A stretch of DNA of 8,981 nucleotides, taken from an uncultured Alistipes sp. (GTDB lineage: Bacteria; Bacteroidota; Bacteroidia; Bacteroidales; Rikenellaceae). Shown piece after piece: positions 1 to 6,605 of the stretch (the first letter of the stretch is position 1; each line of letters begins with the position of its first letter). Both the position numbers and the translations under genes were made by a program. The stretch lies in assembly GCA_947174295.1 (NCBI GenBank), contig CAMWIG010000076.1:1-8981 (forward strand), given 5' to 3'. Under the pieces are notes generated by a model that saw nothing but the letters and a program-made list of their open reading frames with translations, did no database searches and was not told the origin of the DNA.

Positions 1-366
<366 letters not shown>

Positions 367-471
367 AAAAAATTTATAATGTATTGTTAGAGTCCTGACT
401 ACTTAAAATCCTTTTAAAAGGAAATTGACAGATAAATACTACATTCTTTTTCTCTCAATTATAACCAGTAA

Positions 472-483
472 ATCAAAGAACCA
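472..483 (-). promoter_or_regulatory. boxA-like antitermination motif in the rRNA leader
   Basis: The minus strand reads TGGTTCTTTGAT, close to the B. subtilis-type rRNA boxA (TGTTCTTTGA). It lies ~105 nt upstream of the mature 16S end and downstream of both rRNA promoters, where a Nus-factor antitermination site is expected. Matching is by motif similarity only. The leader also contains a short hairpin near its start (498-512, stem CCACT/AGTGG) and a 12-nt palindrome CCTTTTAAAAGG at 410-421; the role of these is unknown. Confidence 0.5.
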
Positions 484-522
484 AGTCTTAATATTCGCCA
501 CTTTTGTAGTGGAATCGGATTG

Positions 523-554
523 CAAAGATATGTCATATTTTTGAATCCTCCAAA
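523..554 (-). promoter_or_regulatory. rRNA promoter P2 (proximal), Bacteroidota type
   Basis: The minus strand shows TTTG (551-554), a 20-nt spacer and TATCTTTG (523-530), an exact match to the Bacteroidota primary sigma consensus TTTG-N19-21-TANNTTTG. Transcription should start near 516, giving a leader of about 150 nt before 16S. A/T-rich sequence immediately upstream (555-580) could act as an UP element. The strong consensus and position make this a credible rRNA promoter. Confidence 0.8.
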
Positions 555-670
555 TATTTTTAAGAACTTTTGCAATTTTTCTTTCAACCGCTCGGATTTT
601 CCATTCCGATTTCAGCTTTCGCTCGTGTTTCAGACTTTGTTCAGAACCGTTGTTTTCTGTATTGCGGGTG

Positions 671-701
671 CAAAGGTATGTACTTTTTTCGAATCTGCAA
701 A
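671..701 (-). promoter_or_regulatory. rRNA promoter P1 (distal), Bacteroidota type
   Basis: The minus strand shows TTTG (698-701), a 19-nt spacer and TACCTTTG (671-678), again an exact consensus match, 148 bp upstream of P2. Both promoters continue with CA after the -7 element and share a similar A-rich spacer, as if one arose by duplication of the other. Several A-tracts upstream (about 710-760) resemble an UP element. Transcription should start near 664. Confidence 0.75.
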
Positions 702-791
702 TATTTTGGAATCTTTTTTGCTGAAAAAGTACATTTTTTTCATTTTTCGACCCCGAAACGGCCGAATACCTATATATATTATATATTGCTG

Positions 792-823
792 TTTGCTTCG
801 GCACTCGACTTTTCATATCTTTG
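792..823 (+). promoter_or_regulatory. Promoter of the MATE transporter gene
   Basis: TTTG (792-795), a 20-nt spacer and TATCTTTG (816-823) match the Bacteroidota consensus on the plus strand. The predicted start near 830 gives a 5' UTR of ~58 nt to the ATG at 888. Its presence rules out the longer upstream reading frame as the true N-terminus. It fires away from rRNA promoter P1 across the shared A/T-rich stretch. Confidence 0.75.
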
Positions 824-887
824 CCCTCTCATCGGGCCGCGACAAAAGACAATAATAAGACGGAGCGGCGACAAAACACTGTTCGAA

Positions 888-2216
888 ATGCAAAAATACG
901 GCAACAAAGAGATACTGAAAATTTCGTTCCCGGTGCTCGTGAGTCTTCTCATGGAGCAAATCGTGGGACTGACCGACACAGCCTACCTGGGACGTGTCGG
1001 CGAGACGGAGCTGGCGGCATCGGCTCTCGCCGGAGTCTTCTATCTGGTAATTTTCATGATCGGATTCGGGTTCAGCATCGGTGCGCAGGTGCTGATAGCC
1101 CGCCGCAACGGCGAGGGCCGGTACGAAGCCATCGGCTCGATATTCACACAGGGCATGGCCTTCCTGCTCATGTTCGGAGCTCTGCTGTTCGCCCTATCGC
1201 GAATCTTCTCGCCGCGCATAATGGCCCTTTTCATAGAGTCGCCGCAGATATGCGACGCCGCAGTTCGCTATCTCGACTGGCGCGTCTGCGGATTTTTCTT
1301 CTCGTTCGCGGCCGTCATGTTCCGGGCATTCTACGTCGGCACGACACGCACACGCATCCTGACGGCCAACTCGATAGTCATGGTGTTGACGAACGTCGTG
1401 CTAAATTACGTGCTGATTTTCGGCAAGTTCGGATTCCCGGCCCTGGGCATAGCCGGCGCAGCCATAGCGTCGGCAGTCGCCGAGGCCGTATCGGCCGGAT
1501 TCTTCATCGTCTACACGCGGATGCGCTGCGACTGGCGCCGATATCGTCTCTTCGAGTTCCGCGGCATAAATCCCAGGCAGCTCGGCGAAATACTCTCCGT
1601 CGCCGTATGGATAATGTTGCAGGAGGGGCTGGCCTTTCTGAGCTGGTTCATCTTCTTTCTCTGCATCGAACATCTCGGCGAGCGGCCGCTCGCCGCAACC
1701 AATATCGTGCGCAGCATATCGTCCATGCTCTTCATGTTCGTCGCTGCGTTCGCATCCACGGCCAGCTCGCTGGTCAGCAACCTCATAGGCGCCGGCCGCA
1801 GCGGCGAAATCATGCCCTTGTGCCGGCGCGTCATCCGACTGTGCTACTGTTTCGTCGTGCCGCTGTCGCTCGTCGTGGCGTTCGCGCCGCGGCTCTTCCT
1901 CGGCATCTACACCGACAATGCCGGCCTGGCCGAATTCAGCATCCCGTCGCTGCTGGTCATGCTCACGTCGTTCGTGCCGTGTGTTCCGGGCATAACATAC
2001 CAGTTCTGCGTATCGGGAACCGGGGACACGCGCGCAGCGCTCGGTCTGGTGCTCGCGACGCTCGCGGTCTACGTGGCCTACACCGTATGGCTCGTCTACG
2101 GGCTTCGCGCCGACGTCGCGGTGTGCTGGACGACCGACCATGTCTACTACCTGATGCTGACCGTCATCTGCTACCTCTACATGCGCAGCGGCCGCTGGCG
2201 CCGCAACCGCATCTGA
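888..2216 (+). CDS. MATE family efflux transporter
   Basis: This 442-aa inner-membrane protein is the usual size for the MATE (NorM/DinF-like) family, which exports cationic drugs and metabolites using Na+ or H+ gradients. Visible family features are the N-terminal helix followed by the segment MEQIVGLTDTAYLGRVG (residues 22-38), GFSIGAQVLIARRNGEG (61-77), the loop NYVLIFGKFGFPALGIAGAA (173-192), and in the second half VSNLIGAGR (296-304) and SGTGDTR (376-382). These mark the two pseudo-symmetric six-helix MatE halves. ATG at 888 is chosen because the frame remains open upstream to 570 but crosses the promoter (792-823), and residue 1 then sits just before the first helix as in homologues. 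The C-terminus is basic (RSGRWRRNRI). The gene is transcribed alone, opposite in direction to both neighbours. The substrate cannot be told from sequence. Confidence 0.93.
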   Translation: MQKYGNKEILKISFPVLVSLLMEQIVGLTDTAYLGRVGETELAASALAGVFYLVIFMIGFGFSIGAQVLIARRNGEGRYEAIGSIFTQGMAFLLMFGALLFALSRIFSPRIMALFIESPQICDAAVRYLDWRVCGFFFSFAAVMFRAFYVGTTRTRILTANSIVMVLTNVVLNYVLIFGKFGFPALGIAGAAIASAVAEAVSAGFFIVYTRMRCDWRRYRLFEFRGINPRQLGEILSVAVWIMLQEGLAFLSWFIFFLCIEHLGERPLAATNIVRSISSMLFMFVAAFASTASSLVSNLIGAGRSGEIMPLCRRVIRLCYCFVVPLSLVVAFAPRLFLGIYTDNAGLAEFSIPSLLVMLTSFVPCVPGITYQFCVSGTGDTRAALGLVLATLAVYVAYTVWLVYGLRADVAVCWTTDHVYYLMLTVICYLYMRSGRWRRNRI

Positions 2217-2218
2217 CA

Positions 2219-2629
2219 CTACCTGGGCACCGGGAACGACAGCGTGCGCGCATCGAGATAGGAATTGGGATAAGGCCCCCAGTTCGATGCCTGACCGTTG
2301 GATATGGTCACGCTCCACGCCCGCCCGATGCGGAATCCGTTGGTTACGACGACGCGTCCCGGCAGTTTCGGGGCAATCAGCACCGACGACATCGAAACGG
2401 CCCTCTGCGGGCGGTAACCATCCATATCGGGAAGGTCGGGAAGGTAGATGTCGGACATCCGAAGCGAATCGCCGCGTTCGAGAAGCATCTGCTCGAAACG
2501 CTGAATAATCGTCGAATCGGACTCTTCGGGCACATCGGGGCGCCCAGGCTCCTGCGCTGCGCCGGACAATGCCGCCGCGGCAGCGACGGCGAACGCCACA
2601 GCTGCCGAGATAAAAAACGGACGTTTCAT
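2219..2629 (-). CDS. Small exported protein of unknown function, last gene of the bat operon
   Basis: I do not recognise this family. From the ATG at 2629 it encodes 136 aa. It starts with a clear signal peptide: basic n-region MKR, a hydrophobic Ala/Val/Phe-rich core to about residue 25, and probable signal peptidase I cleavage near SGAAQ. There is no lipobox cysteine. The mature part (~110 aa) has an acidic N-terminal stretch, a motif YLPDLPDMDGYRPQR (62-76) and a C-terminal region rich in Gly, Asn, Ser and Pro that ends SFPVPR; no transmembrane helix follows. An in-frame ATG six codons upstream (2647) is also possible (142 aa); a TTG at 2665 is less likely. It follows batB by ~50 nt and is probably co-transcribed with it, hinting at a periplasmic accessory role. 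Its stop lies 2 nt from the convergent MATE stop. Confidence 0.72.
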   Translation of the reverse strand: MKRPFFISAAVAFAVAAAAALSGAAQEPGRPDVPEESDSTIIQRFEQMLLERGDSLRMSDIYLPDLPDMDGYRPQRAVSMSSVLIAPKLPGRVVVTNGFRIGRAWSVTISNGQASNWGPYPNSYLDARTLSFPVPR

Positions 2630-2658
2630 AGGCTTGATGTTTTCCATGAAACGTCCGT
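2617..2658 (-). repeat. Perfect 13-bp inverted repeat over the start of the terminal small gene
   Basis: Arms ACGGACGTTTCAT (2617-2629) and ATGAAACGTCCGT (2646-2658) are exact reverse complements separated by 16 nt. In the leftward mRNA this would form a 13-bp hairpin that buries the ATG at 2629 and overlaps the alternative ATG at 2647. There is no U-run after the stem, so it is not a classic terminator. It could control translation of the small gene or limit read-through from batB; that function is inference. Confidence 0.8.
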
Positions 2659-2681
2659 CGTACAAATTTGTTGCCGCAGAC

Positions 2682-3698
2682 TTACTCCCTGAATATGTTG
2701 AATCGGGCCAACAGCGGATTGCGACGCCCGAGAACGACGAACTCGGCCAACAGCAGCACCACGGCCACGGCCAGCATCCATTGGAAATATTCGTTGAACT
2801 CCTCGAATCGGATTACCGACAGTTCGCTGCGCTCCAAATCGTTGATGCTCTTCACGATTTCGTCGAGACCTATCGACTGTTTCGACGAACGCACGTATGC
2901 GCCGCCCGTAGTGCGCGCAATCTCTTCGAGCATCTGCTCGTTGAGCTTCGAGACTACCATCTGGCCCTGCTCGTCCTTCACGAACTCGCCGTCGATCTCG
3001 ATCGGCGCACCCTCGGGCGTGCCGATACCTATCGTGTAGATGCGTATTCCCTGCTCGGCAGCCCGTCGTGCCACGGCCAGCGCGTCATCCTCGTGGTTCT
3101 CGCCGTCGGTAATCAGAATCACGGCGCGGCTGCGGTCGCTCTCGCCCGAGAACGACATCGCCGCCAGCGACAGAGCCTTGCCTATGGCCGTACCCTGCTC
3201 GGGCACGAGCGACGGCGATATCCGCTTTACGAACGCCTTGGCCATGCGGTAGTCGGAGGTTATGGGCAGCTGCACGAGCGGTTCTCCGGCGAAGACGATG
3301 AGTCCCACCCTGTCCTGCTGCAACCCGTCGAACAGTCGGTCGATGGCGTATTTGGTACGCTCCAAACGGTTAGGCGCGAAATCCTCGGCCAGCATCGAGT
3401 TCGACACGTCGACGGCAATCATCATCTCCACGCCGGTACTCTTCTGCTCGTGGAGCTTCGAACCAAGCTGCGGACGCGCAGCCGCCAGCGCCACGAACAC
3501 GGCGGCCGCAGCGAAGAGTATGAACTTAAACATCATGCGCCCCGTCGAGACGTCGGGCATAAGCTCCGCCACGGTCTGCGGATTGCCGAAACGCGCCAGA
3601 CGCCTGCGTCGCGCACGCGCTGCCAGCGCATAGAGAAGCACCATCGCCGGCACGGCGAGGAGCAGCCACAAATATTGGGGGTTTGCGAATCGGAACAT
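2682..3698 (-). CDS. batB: BatB, vWA-domain membrane protein (aerotolerance operon)
   Basis: This 338-aa protein has the BatA/BatB layout: an N-terminal membrane helix (residues 8-27), a second helix (about 56-74) ending in the family signature AAARPQ, a periplasmic vWA domain (about 90-285), and a C-terminal helix (306-324). The metal-ion-dependent adhesion site is intact: DVSNSM (97-102), a TSD loop (147-149) and ITDGEN (196-201). The DVSNS form and SMLAEDF are typical of BatB, as distinct from BatA's DVSGS. The start ATG at 3698 lies 1 nt after the batA stop, so the pair is probably translationally coupled. In Bacteroides fragilis bat genes were linked to oxygen tolerance; the molecular mechanism is not settled. 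All expected residues are present and nothing suggests decay. Confidence 0.92.
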   Translation of the reverse strand: MFRFANPQYLWLLLAVPAMVLLYALAARARRRRLARFGNPQTVAELMPDVSTGRMMFKFILFAAAAVFVALAAARPQLGSKLHEQKSTGVEMMIAVDVSNSMLAEDFAPNRLERTKYAIDRLFDGLQQDRVGLIVFAGEPLVQLPITSDYRMAKAFVKRISPSLVPEQGTAIGKALSLAAMSFSGESDRSRAVILITDGENHEDDALAVARRAAEQGIRIYTIGIGTPEGAPIEIDGEFVKDEQGQMVVSKLNEQMLEEIARTTGGAYVRSSKQSIGLDEIVKSINDLERSELSVIRFEEFNEYFQWMLAVAVVLLLAEFVVLGRRNPLLARFNIFRE

Positions 3699-3699
3699 G

Positions 3700-4686
3700 T
3701 CAGGGTATGCGTTTCAAAAGTAACTTTTCCGTCAGGAATTCGAGCATCAGCAGCGCGAATGCCGCCAGCACCCACACAGCGAACAGCTCGTGGTAGACGG
3801 TGGTATCGGTAACCTCCACACGGCTCTTTTCCAGACGGTTTATCTCATCGTATATTTCGCGGAGCGTAGTTTTGTCCGTCGCGCGGAAATAGCGGCCTCC
3901 CGTTCGCGAGGCTATCTCGCGCAGGGTTTTCTCGTCGATCGTGACCTCCTGCATCACGTAGGAGCGGTTGCCGAACATGTCGACCGCCGGATAGGGCGCC
4001 TTTCCGCGCGTTCCCACGCCTATGGTGTAGACTCGTATGCCCTGCTCGGCCGCGATGTCGGCCGCCGTGAGAGGCGTGATGCTGCCGCGGTTGTTGTCGC
4101 CGTCGGTCAGCAGAATGACGACCTTGCTCTTGGCATCGCTCTCGCGCAGGCGGTTAATCGCCGTCGCCAGACCCATGCCTATGGCCGTGCCGTCCTCTAT
4201 CACGCCGCTGCGAATGCGCGCGAGCATGGTTTGCAGCGTCGCCTGGTCGGTGGTCAGAGGGCTCTGCGTGAACGACTCGCCGGCGAACACCACCAGACCT
4301 ATTCGGTCGCCGTAGCGGTCGGCGATGAACGAGCCCGCCACCTCCTTGGCGGCGGTCAGACGGTCGGGTTTGAAGTCCTGCGCCAGCATCGAGCCGGAGA
4401 CGTCGACAGCCATAACGATGTCGATACCCTCGGTATTCGTCCGGCTGAGCTCCTCGGCATCCTGCGGACGCGCCAGCGCGACGACAATCGCCGCCACGGC
4501 CGCCATGCGCAGCACGAACGGCGCATGACGCAGCCAATAGCGGAACGTTCGCGGCGCACGCCGGAACCCCTCGACCGACGAAATGTCGATCGTCGCCCCG
4601 CCCTGCATCGCACGGTAAACGTAATAGGCCGCCATAGGCACCAGAAGCACCAGCAGCCAAAGTATATGCGGATTATGAAAAGTCAT
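3700..4686 (-). CDS. batA: BatA, vWA-domain membrane protein (aerotolerance operon)
   Basis: The 328-aa product begins MTFHNPHILWLL, matching the usual BatA N-terminus, which is why ATG at 4686 is preferred over an in-frame TTG at 4704. Helices are predicted at about residues 7-25, 56-73 (followed by ALARPQ) and 302-318. The vWA domain between them carries a complete metal-binding site: DVSGSM (95-100), PLTTD (143-147) and LTDGDN (193-198). The segment FAGESFTQSPLTTD and the TIGVGT strand (221-226) are characteristic of BatA. It follows an unusual 143-nt gap after batC and is tightly joined to batB. It probably forms a membrane complex with BatB and is acted on by the MoxR ATPase (inference from the family). 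Confidence 0.93.
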   Translation of the reverse strand: MTFHNPHILWLLVLLVPMAAYYVYRAMQGGATIDISSVEGFRRAPRTFRYWLRHAPFVLRMAAVAAIVVALARPQDAEELSRTNTEGIDIVMAVDVSGSMLAQDFKPDRLTAAKEVAGSFIADRYGDRIGLVVFAGESFTQSPLTTDQATLQTMLARIRSGVIEDGTAIGMGLATAINRLRESDAKSKVVILLTDGDNNRGSITPLTAADIAAEQGIRVYTIGVGTRGKAPYPAVDMFGNRSYVMQEVTIDEKTLREIASRTGGRYFRATDKTTLREIYDEINRLEKSRVEVTDTTVYHELFAVWVLAAFALLMLEFLTEKLLLKRIP

Positions 4687-4741
4687 CTCAACAGTAAAAT
4701 CCAATATTCATCATCGGGTCGCGGCGTCCGCCTCGATTCGG

Positions 4742-4774
4742 ATATTTCGCTTCGCTCGATATGACACCCGTCAT
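4742..4774 (-). repeat. REP-like palindromic element between batC and batA
   Basis: Within the 143-nt gap, the minus strand reads ATGACGGGTGTCAT (4761-4774, stem ATGAC/GTCAT) running into ATATCGAGCGAAGCGAAATAT (4742-4762, weak ATAT/ATAT stem around a GAGCGAAGCGA core). The GTCAT-N-TCGAGCGAAGCGA arrangement recalls abundant intergenic repeats that I remember from Bacteroidota genomes. Only one copy is in the window, so repetition cannot be verified here. No consensus promoter was found in the gap. Confidence 0.5.
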
Positions 4775-4791
4775 GCAGGCCCGCCCGATTG

Positions 4792-4819
4792 CTCATTTCT
4801 AATTACTCATTCCCAATTG
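4792..4819. repeat. Two-copy 14-bp AT-rich tandem repeat
   Basis: CTCATTTCTAATTA (4792-4805) is followed directly by CTCATTCCCAATTG (4806-4819); 11 of 14 positions agree and all three differences are transitions. It lies just downstream of the batC stop, next to the REP-like element. The high A/T content contrasts sharply with the GC-rich flanking genes, as for inserted or decaying intergenic repeats. Confidence 0.6.
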
Positions 4820-4829
4820 TCGCAAGCCG

Positions 4830-5609
4830 CTACCAGTTCTTCCGGCCGCGCACCACCACGCCGCGGGCCTTCTCGTTGAGCTTGTCCTGCGTCTTGTCCT
4901 CCTCGGCCTGTATGGCGTCGAGCATACGCTCCTGCTCCTCGGGCGATATGCGCGGCTCGGCGGGCGCTTCGCCCTGCCGGTCGTCCTCGTCATCGCCCTG
5001 CTCGGGCTGCCCCTCATCCTGACGGTCGTCGCCCTGCTGCCGGTCGGAGTCCGAATCGTCGCCGCTGCCGTCGTCCTGGCTGTCCTGCTGGTTCTGTTGG
5101 TTCGGGTCTTGCTGCTCGTCATCACCGCCGCCGTCGCCACCCTGCTGGTTCTGCTGGTCTTGATTCTGCTCCTGCTCTTGCAGCAGACGCTTCACGTAGA
5201 CGTAGTTGTACTTGGCCTGCTCGTCCGCGGGATTCATCCTCAGCGAGTTCTTGTAACTCTCCAAGGCATCCTGCAACTTCTGCTGTGCGAGCTGCGTATT
5301 TCCGAGGTTGAACCACGCTTCGGCCCGCTCCTCGGGCGTGCGCAGCGTATCGGCCGCAGCCTTGCCCAACATCTCGGCCGCCTTGTCGTAGCGCTCCGCA
5401 CGATGCAGGGCGTTGCCCAGGTCGTAGATTGCCTCGTAGTTGTCCGGCGCGACCCTGAGGGCGTTCTCGTAACGCTCGATGCTCCGCTCGTAGCGGCCCT
5501 TGTCGTAGGCCCGGTTTCCCTTGCGCACCATCCCGCGCTCGGGGTACTTCTGAGCCGACGCCGACGCCGCGGCGAACATACATATTATATATAACAAGTA
5601 TCTTTTCAT
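4830..5609 (-). CDS. batC: BatC, periplasmic TPR protein (aerotolerance operon)
   Basis: The 259-aa protein starts with a signal peptide (residues 1-19, core LLYIICMFAAASASA, cleavage before QKYPE). Tetratricopeptide repeats follow at about residues 25-57, 58-91 and 96-130, with typical lines such as GNRAYDKGRYERSIERYENA and WFNLGNTQLAQQKLQDALESY. A low-complexity tail rich in Gln, Asn, Asp, Glu and Gly (about 145-215) leads to a conserved-looking C-terminal helix with ISPEEQERMLDAIQAEE (221-237) and final KNW, as in BatC proteins. TPRs usually scaffold protein contacts, here probably with BatA/BatB in the periplasm. The gene starts 12 nt after the preceding stop. It stands before batA, whereas the described B. 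fragilis order is batA-batB-batC. Confidence 0.9.
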   Translation of the reverse strand: MKRYLLYIICMFAAASASAQKYPERGMVRKGNRAYDKGRYERSIERYENALRVAPDNYEAIYDLGNALHRAERYDKAAEMLGKAAADTLRTPEERAEAWFNLGNTQLAQQKLQDALESYKNSLRMNPADEQAKYNYVYVKRLLQEQEQNQDQQNQQGGDGGGDDEQQDPNQQNQQDSQDDGSGDDSDSDRQQGDDRQDEGQPEQGDDEDDRQGEAPAEPRISPEEQERMLDAIQAEEDKTQDKLNEKARGVVVRGRKNW

Positions 5610-5621
5610 CGCTGCACTCGG

Positions 5622-6605
5622 TTATCTGTTGATGTCGATCCTGGTCTCGTCCGCCTCGCCGGGCTCGACCTCGCACTCCTTGGTCTCCTCGACGAAGTAG
5701 TAGGCGCGCGTGTAGTCGTTCTCGTTCTGCTCGGCATCGGGCTCGGCCTTGGCGAACTTCACGAGGTCGGCGTCGCGCAGTATCGACGTGAGGTCCATCG
5801 CGCTCTTGCGCGGCAGCTCCACGCCGCGCATGGCCTCGATTATCTCGTCCGAGGTCATCTCCATCGCGCCGATGCCGTAACGTGCCGCGATGTAGGTACG
5901 CAGAATGTCGGTAATGCCCGAGTAGTACTGCTTGTATCGGCCGTTCTGCCACAGCTTCTGGTGATGAAGCGCTTCGAGCGCCTTGATTGCCGCCACGTGG
6001 GGCGGAACGGGAGGCGCCGGACGGAACAAATCGCCCACGCTGCGTCCGTAGCGGTGCAGGATGCGCACTGCGGCATAAGCCAGCGCCGCGAGCAGCAGCA
6101 GGCCCAGCAGGCCCCACATCAGGTAACCTCCGATTTCGCCGAAGCGGAACGGCAGCGTGCGCTGCGGTTTGAGCTCCATGACGGGCTGCGAGGTGGAGTC
6201 CATCGCGAAGGTGCCGACGTCGAGCGTCAGCGAATCGCGGCTGTACAGCGTGTCGACTATGTTCTTGTCGGCATAGAGCACGCCGACCCTTCCGAGCGAC
6301 ACGCGCCCCTCCTCGAAGACCTGCAACGTATATCGCTTGCTGAGCCGCAGCCGGCGGCCGTCGCGCACCAGCGTATCCACGGCGTGCTCCTCGACCTGTT
6401 CCAGCGCACCGCTCGGCTCGCCCTCGAAGGTCGGGAAGACGATGGTCTGCACGAGGTCTTTCTCGACCTCGACCACCAGGTCGAATCGGTCGCCGATCAT
6501 CAGGCTGTCGGGCGTCTCGACGCGGGCCTCGACGCTCGGCGCCGCCGCGCGGACTGCCGCCGCGGCGAGCAGCATCAAGGGAAATATCATTCGCAAGGGT
6601 TTCAT
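5622..6605 (-). CDS. Bat-operon membrane protein with periplasmic domain and conserved cytosolic tail
   Basis: This 327-aa protein occupies the slot between DUF58 and the Bat genes where Bacteroidota encode a DUF4381/BatD-like subunit. It has a signal peptide (1-22, core IFPLMLLAAAAVRAAA), a beta-rich periplasmic domain (about 24-150, resembling the N-terminal region of BatD-like proteins), one transmembrane helix (161-183) and a cytosolic C-terminal region (190-310). The tail contains PPHVAAIKALEAL (201-213), LWQNGRYKQYYSGITDILR (218-236) and GIGAMEMTSDEII (244-256), which I recognise as typical of this MoxR-cluster subunit. ATG at 6605 is chosen because it directly precedes the signal peptide and overlaps the DUF58 stop by 4 nt (ATGA), implying translational coupling. 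A role as membrane adaptor between the MoxR/DUF58 side and periplasmic Bat proteins is inference. Confidence 0.82.
   Translation of the reverse strand: MKPLRMIFPLMLLAAAAVRAAAPSVEARVETPDSLMIGDRFDLVVEVEKDLVQTIVFPTFEGEPSGALEQVEEHAVDTLVRDGRRLRLSKRYTLQVFEEGRVSLGRVGVLYADKNIVDTLYSRDSLTLDVGTFAMDSTSQPVMELKPQRTLPFRFGEIGGYLMWGLLGLLLLAALAYAAVRILHRYGRSVGDLFRPAPPVPPHVAAIKALEALHHQKLWQNGRYKQYYSGITDILRTYIAARYGIGAMEMTSDEIIEAMRGVELPRKSAMDLTSILRDADLVKFAKAEPDAEQNENDYTRAYYFVEETKECEVEPGEADETRIDINR

Larger units (their letters stand above)
367..887. other. Divergent intergenic region between rrs and the MATE gene
   Basis: This 521-nt non-coding stretch is strongly AT-rich compared with its coding neighbours. It contains the rRNA leader (367 to ~516), two tandem leftward promoters, a run of A/T tracts (about 702-787, including an alternating TA stretch at 771-787) and one rightward promoter. 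Open frames here (for example rightward from 520 or 570, and leftward from 816) have no recognisable protein content and cross the promoters, so no gene is called. Confidence 0.8.

Noticed and set aside
570..887. N-terminal extension of the MATE frame upstream of 888
   Set aside because: It crosses a consensus promoter (792-823), has no family-like sequence, and the ATG at 888 gives the normal MATE N-terminus and length.
1401..2318. 305-aa minus-strand frame antisense to the MATE gene
   Set aside because: Composition is typical of an antisense shadow (rich in Ala, Glu, Arg, His and Gln), with no motifs, and it overlaps the end of the small gene in a different frame.
2662..2671. ACAAATTTGT palindrome as a separate promoter for the small gene
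   Set aside because: It contains TTTG on both strands, but no TANNTTTG lies at the right spacing downstream; a short palindrome of this kind can occur by chance.
821..2692. 623-aa plus-strand frame overlapping the MATE gene
   Set aside because: It is an Arg/His-rich out-of-frame shadow of the MATE gene and the small gene, with no domain-like sequence; it arises from GC-rich codon use.
2634..3812. 392-aa plus-strand frame antisense to batB
   Set aside because: The opposite strand encodes a complete BatB with all vWA motifs, while this frame is His/Arg-rich without recognisable domains.
4687..4704. TTG start extending BatA by six residues
   Set aside because: ATG at 4686 gives the standard BatA beginning (MTF-NPH-LWLL).
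4960..5175. Repetitive DNA considered as a CRISPR or tandem-repeat array
   Set aside because: There are no regular repeat-spacer units; the repetition reflects Gln/Asp/Glu/Asn codons in the BatC linker.
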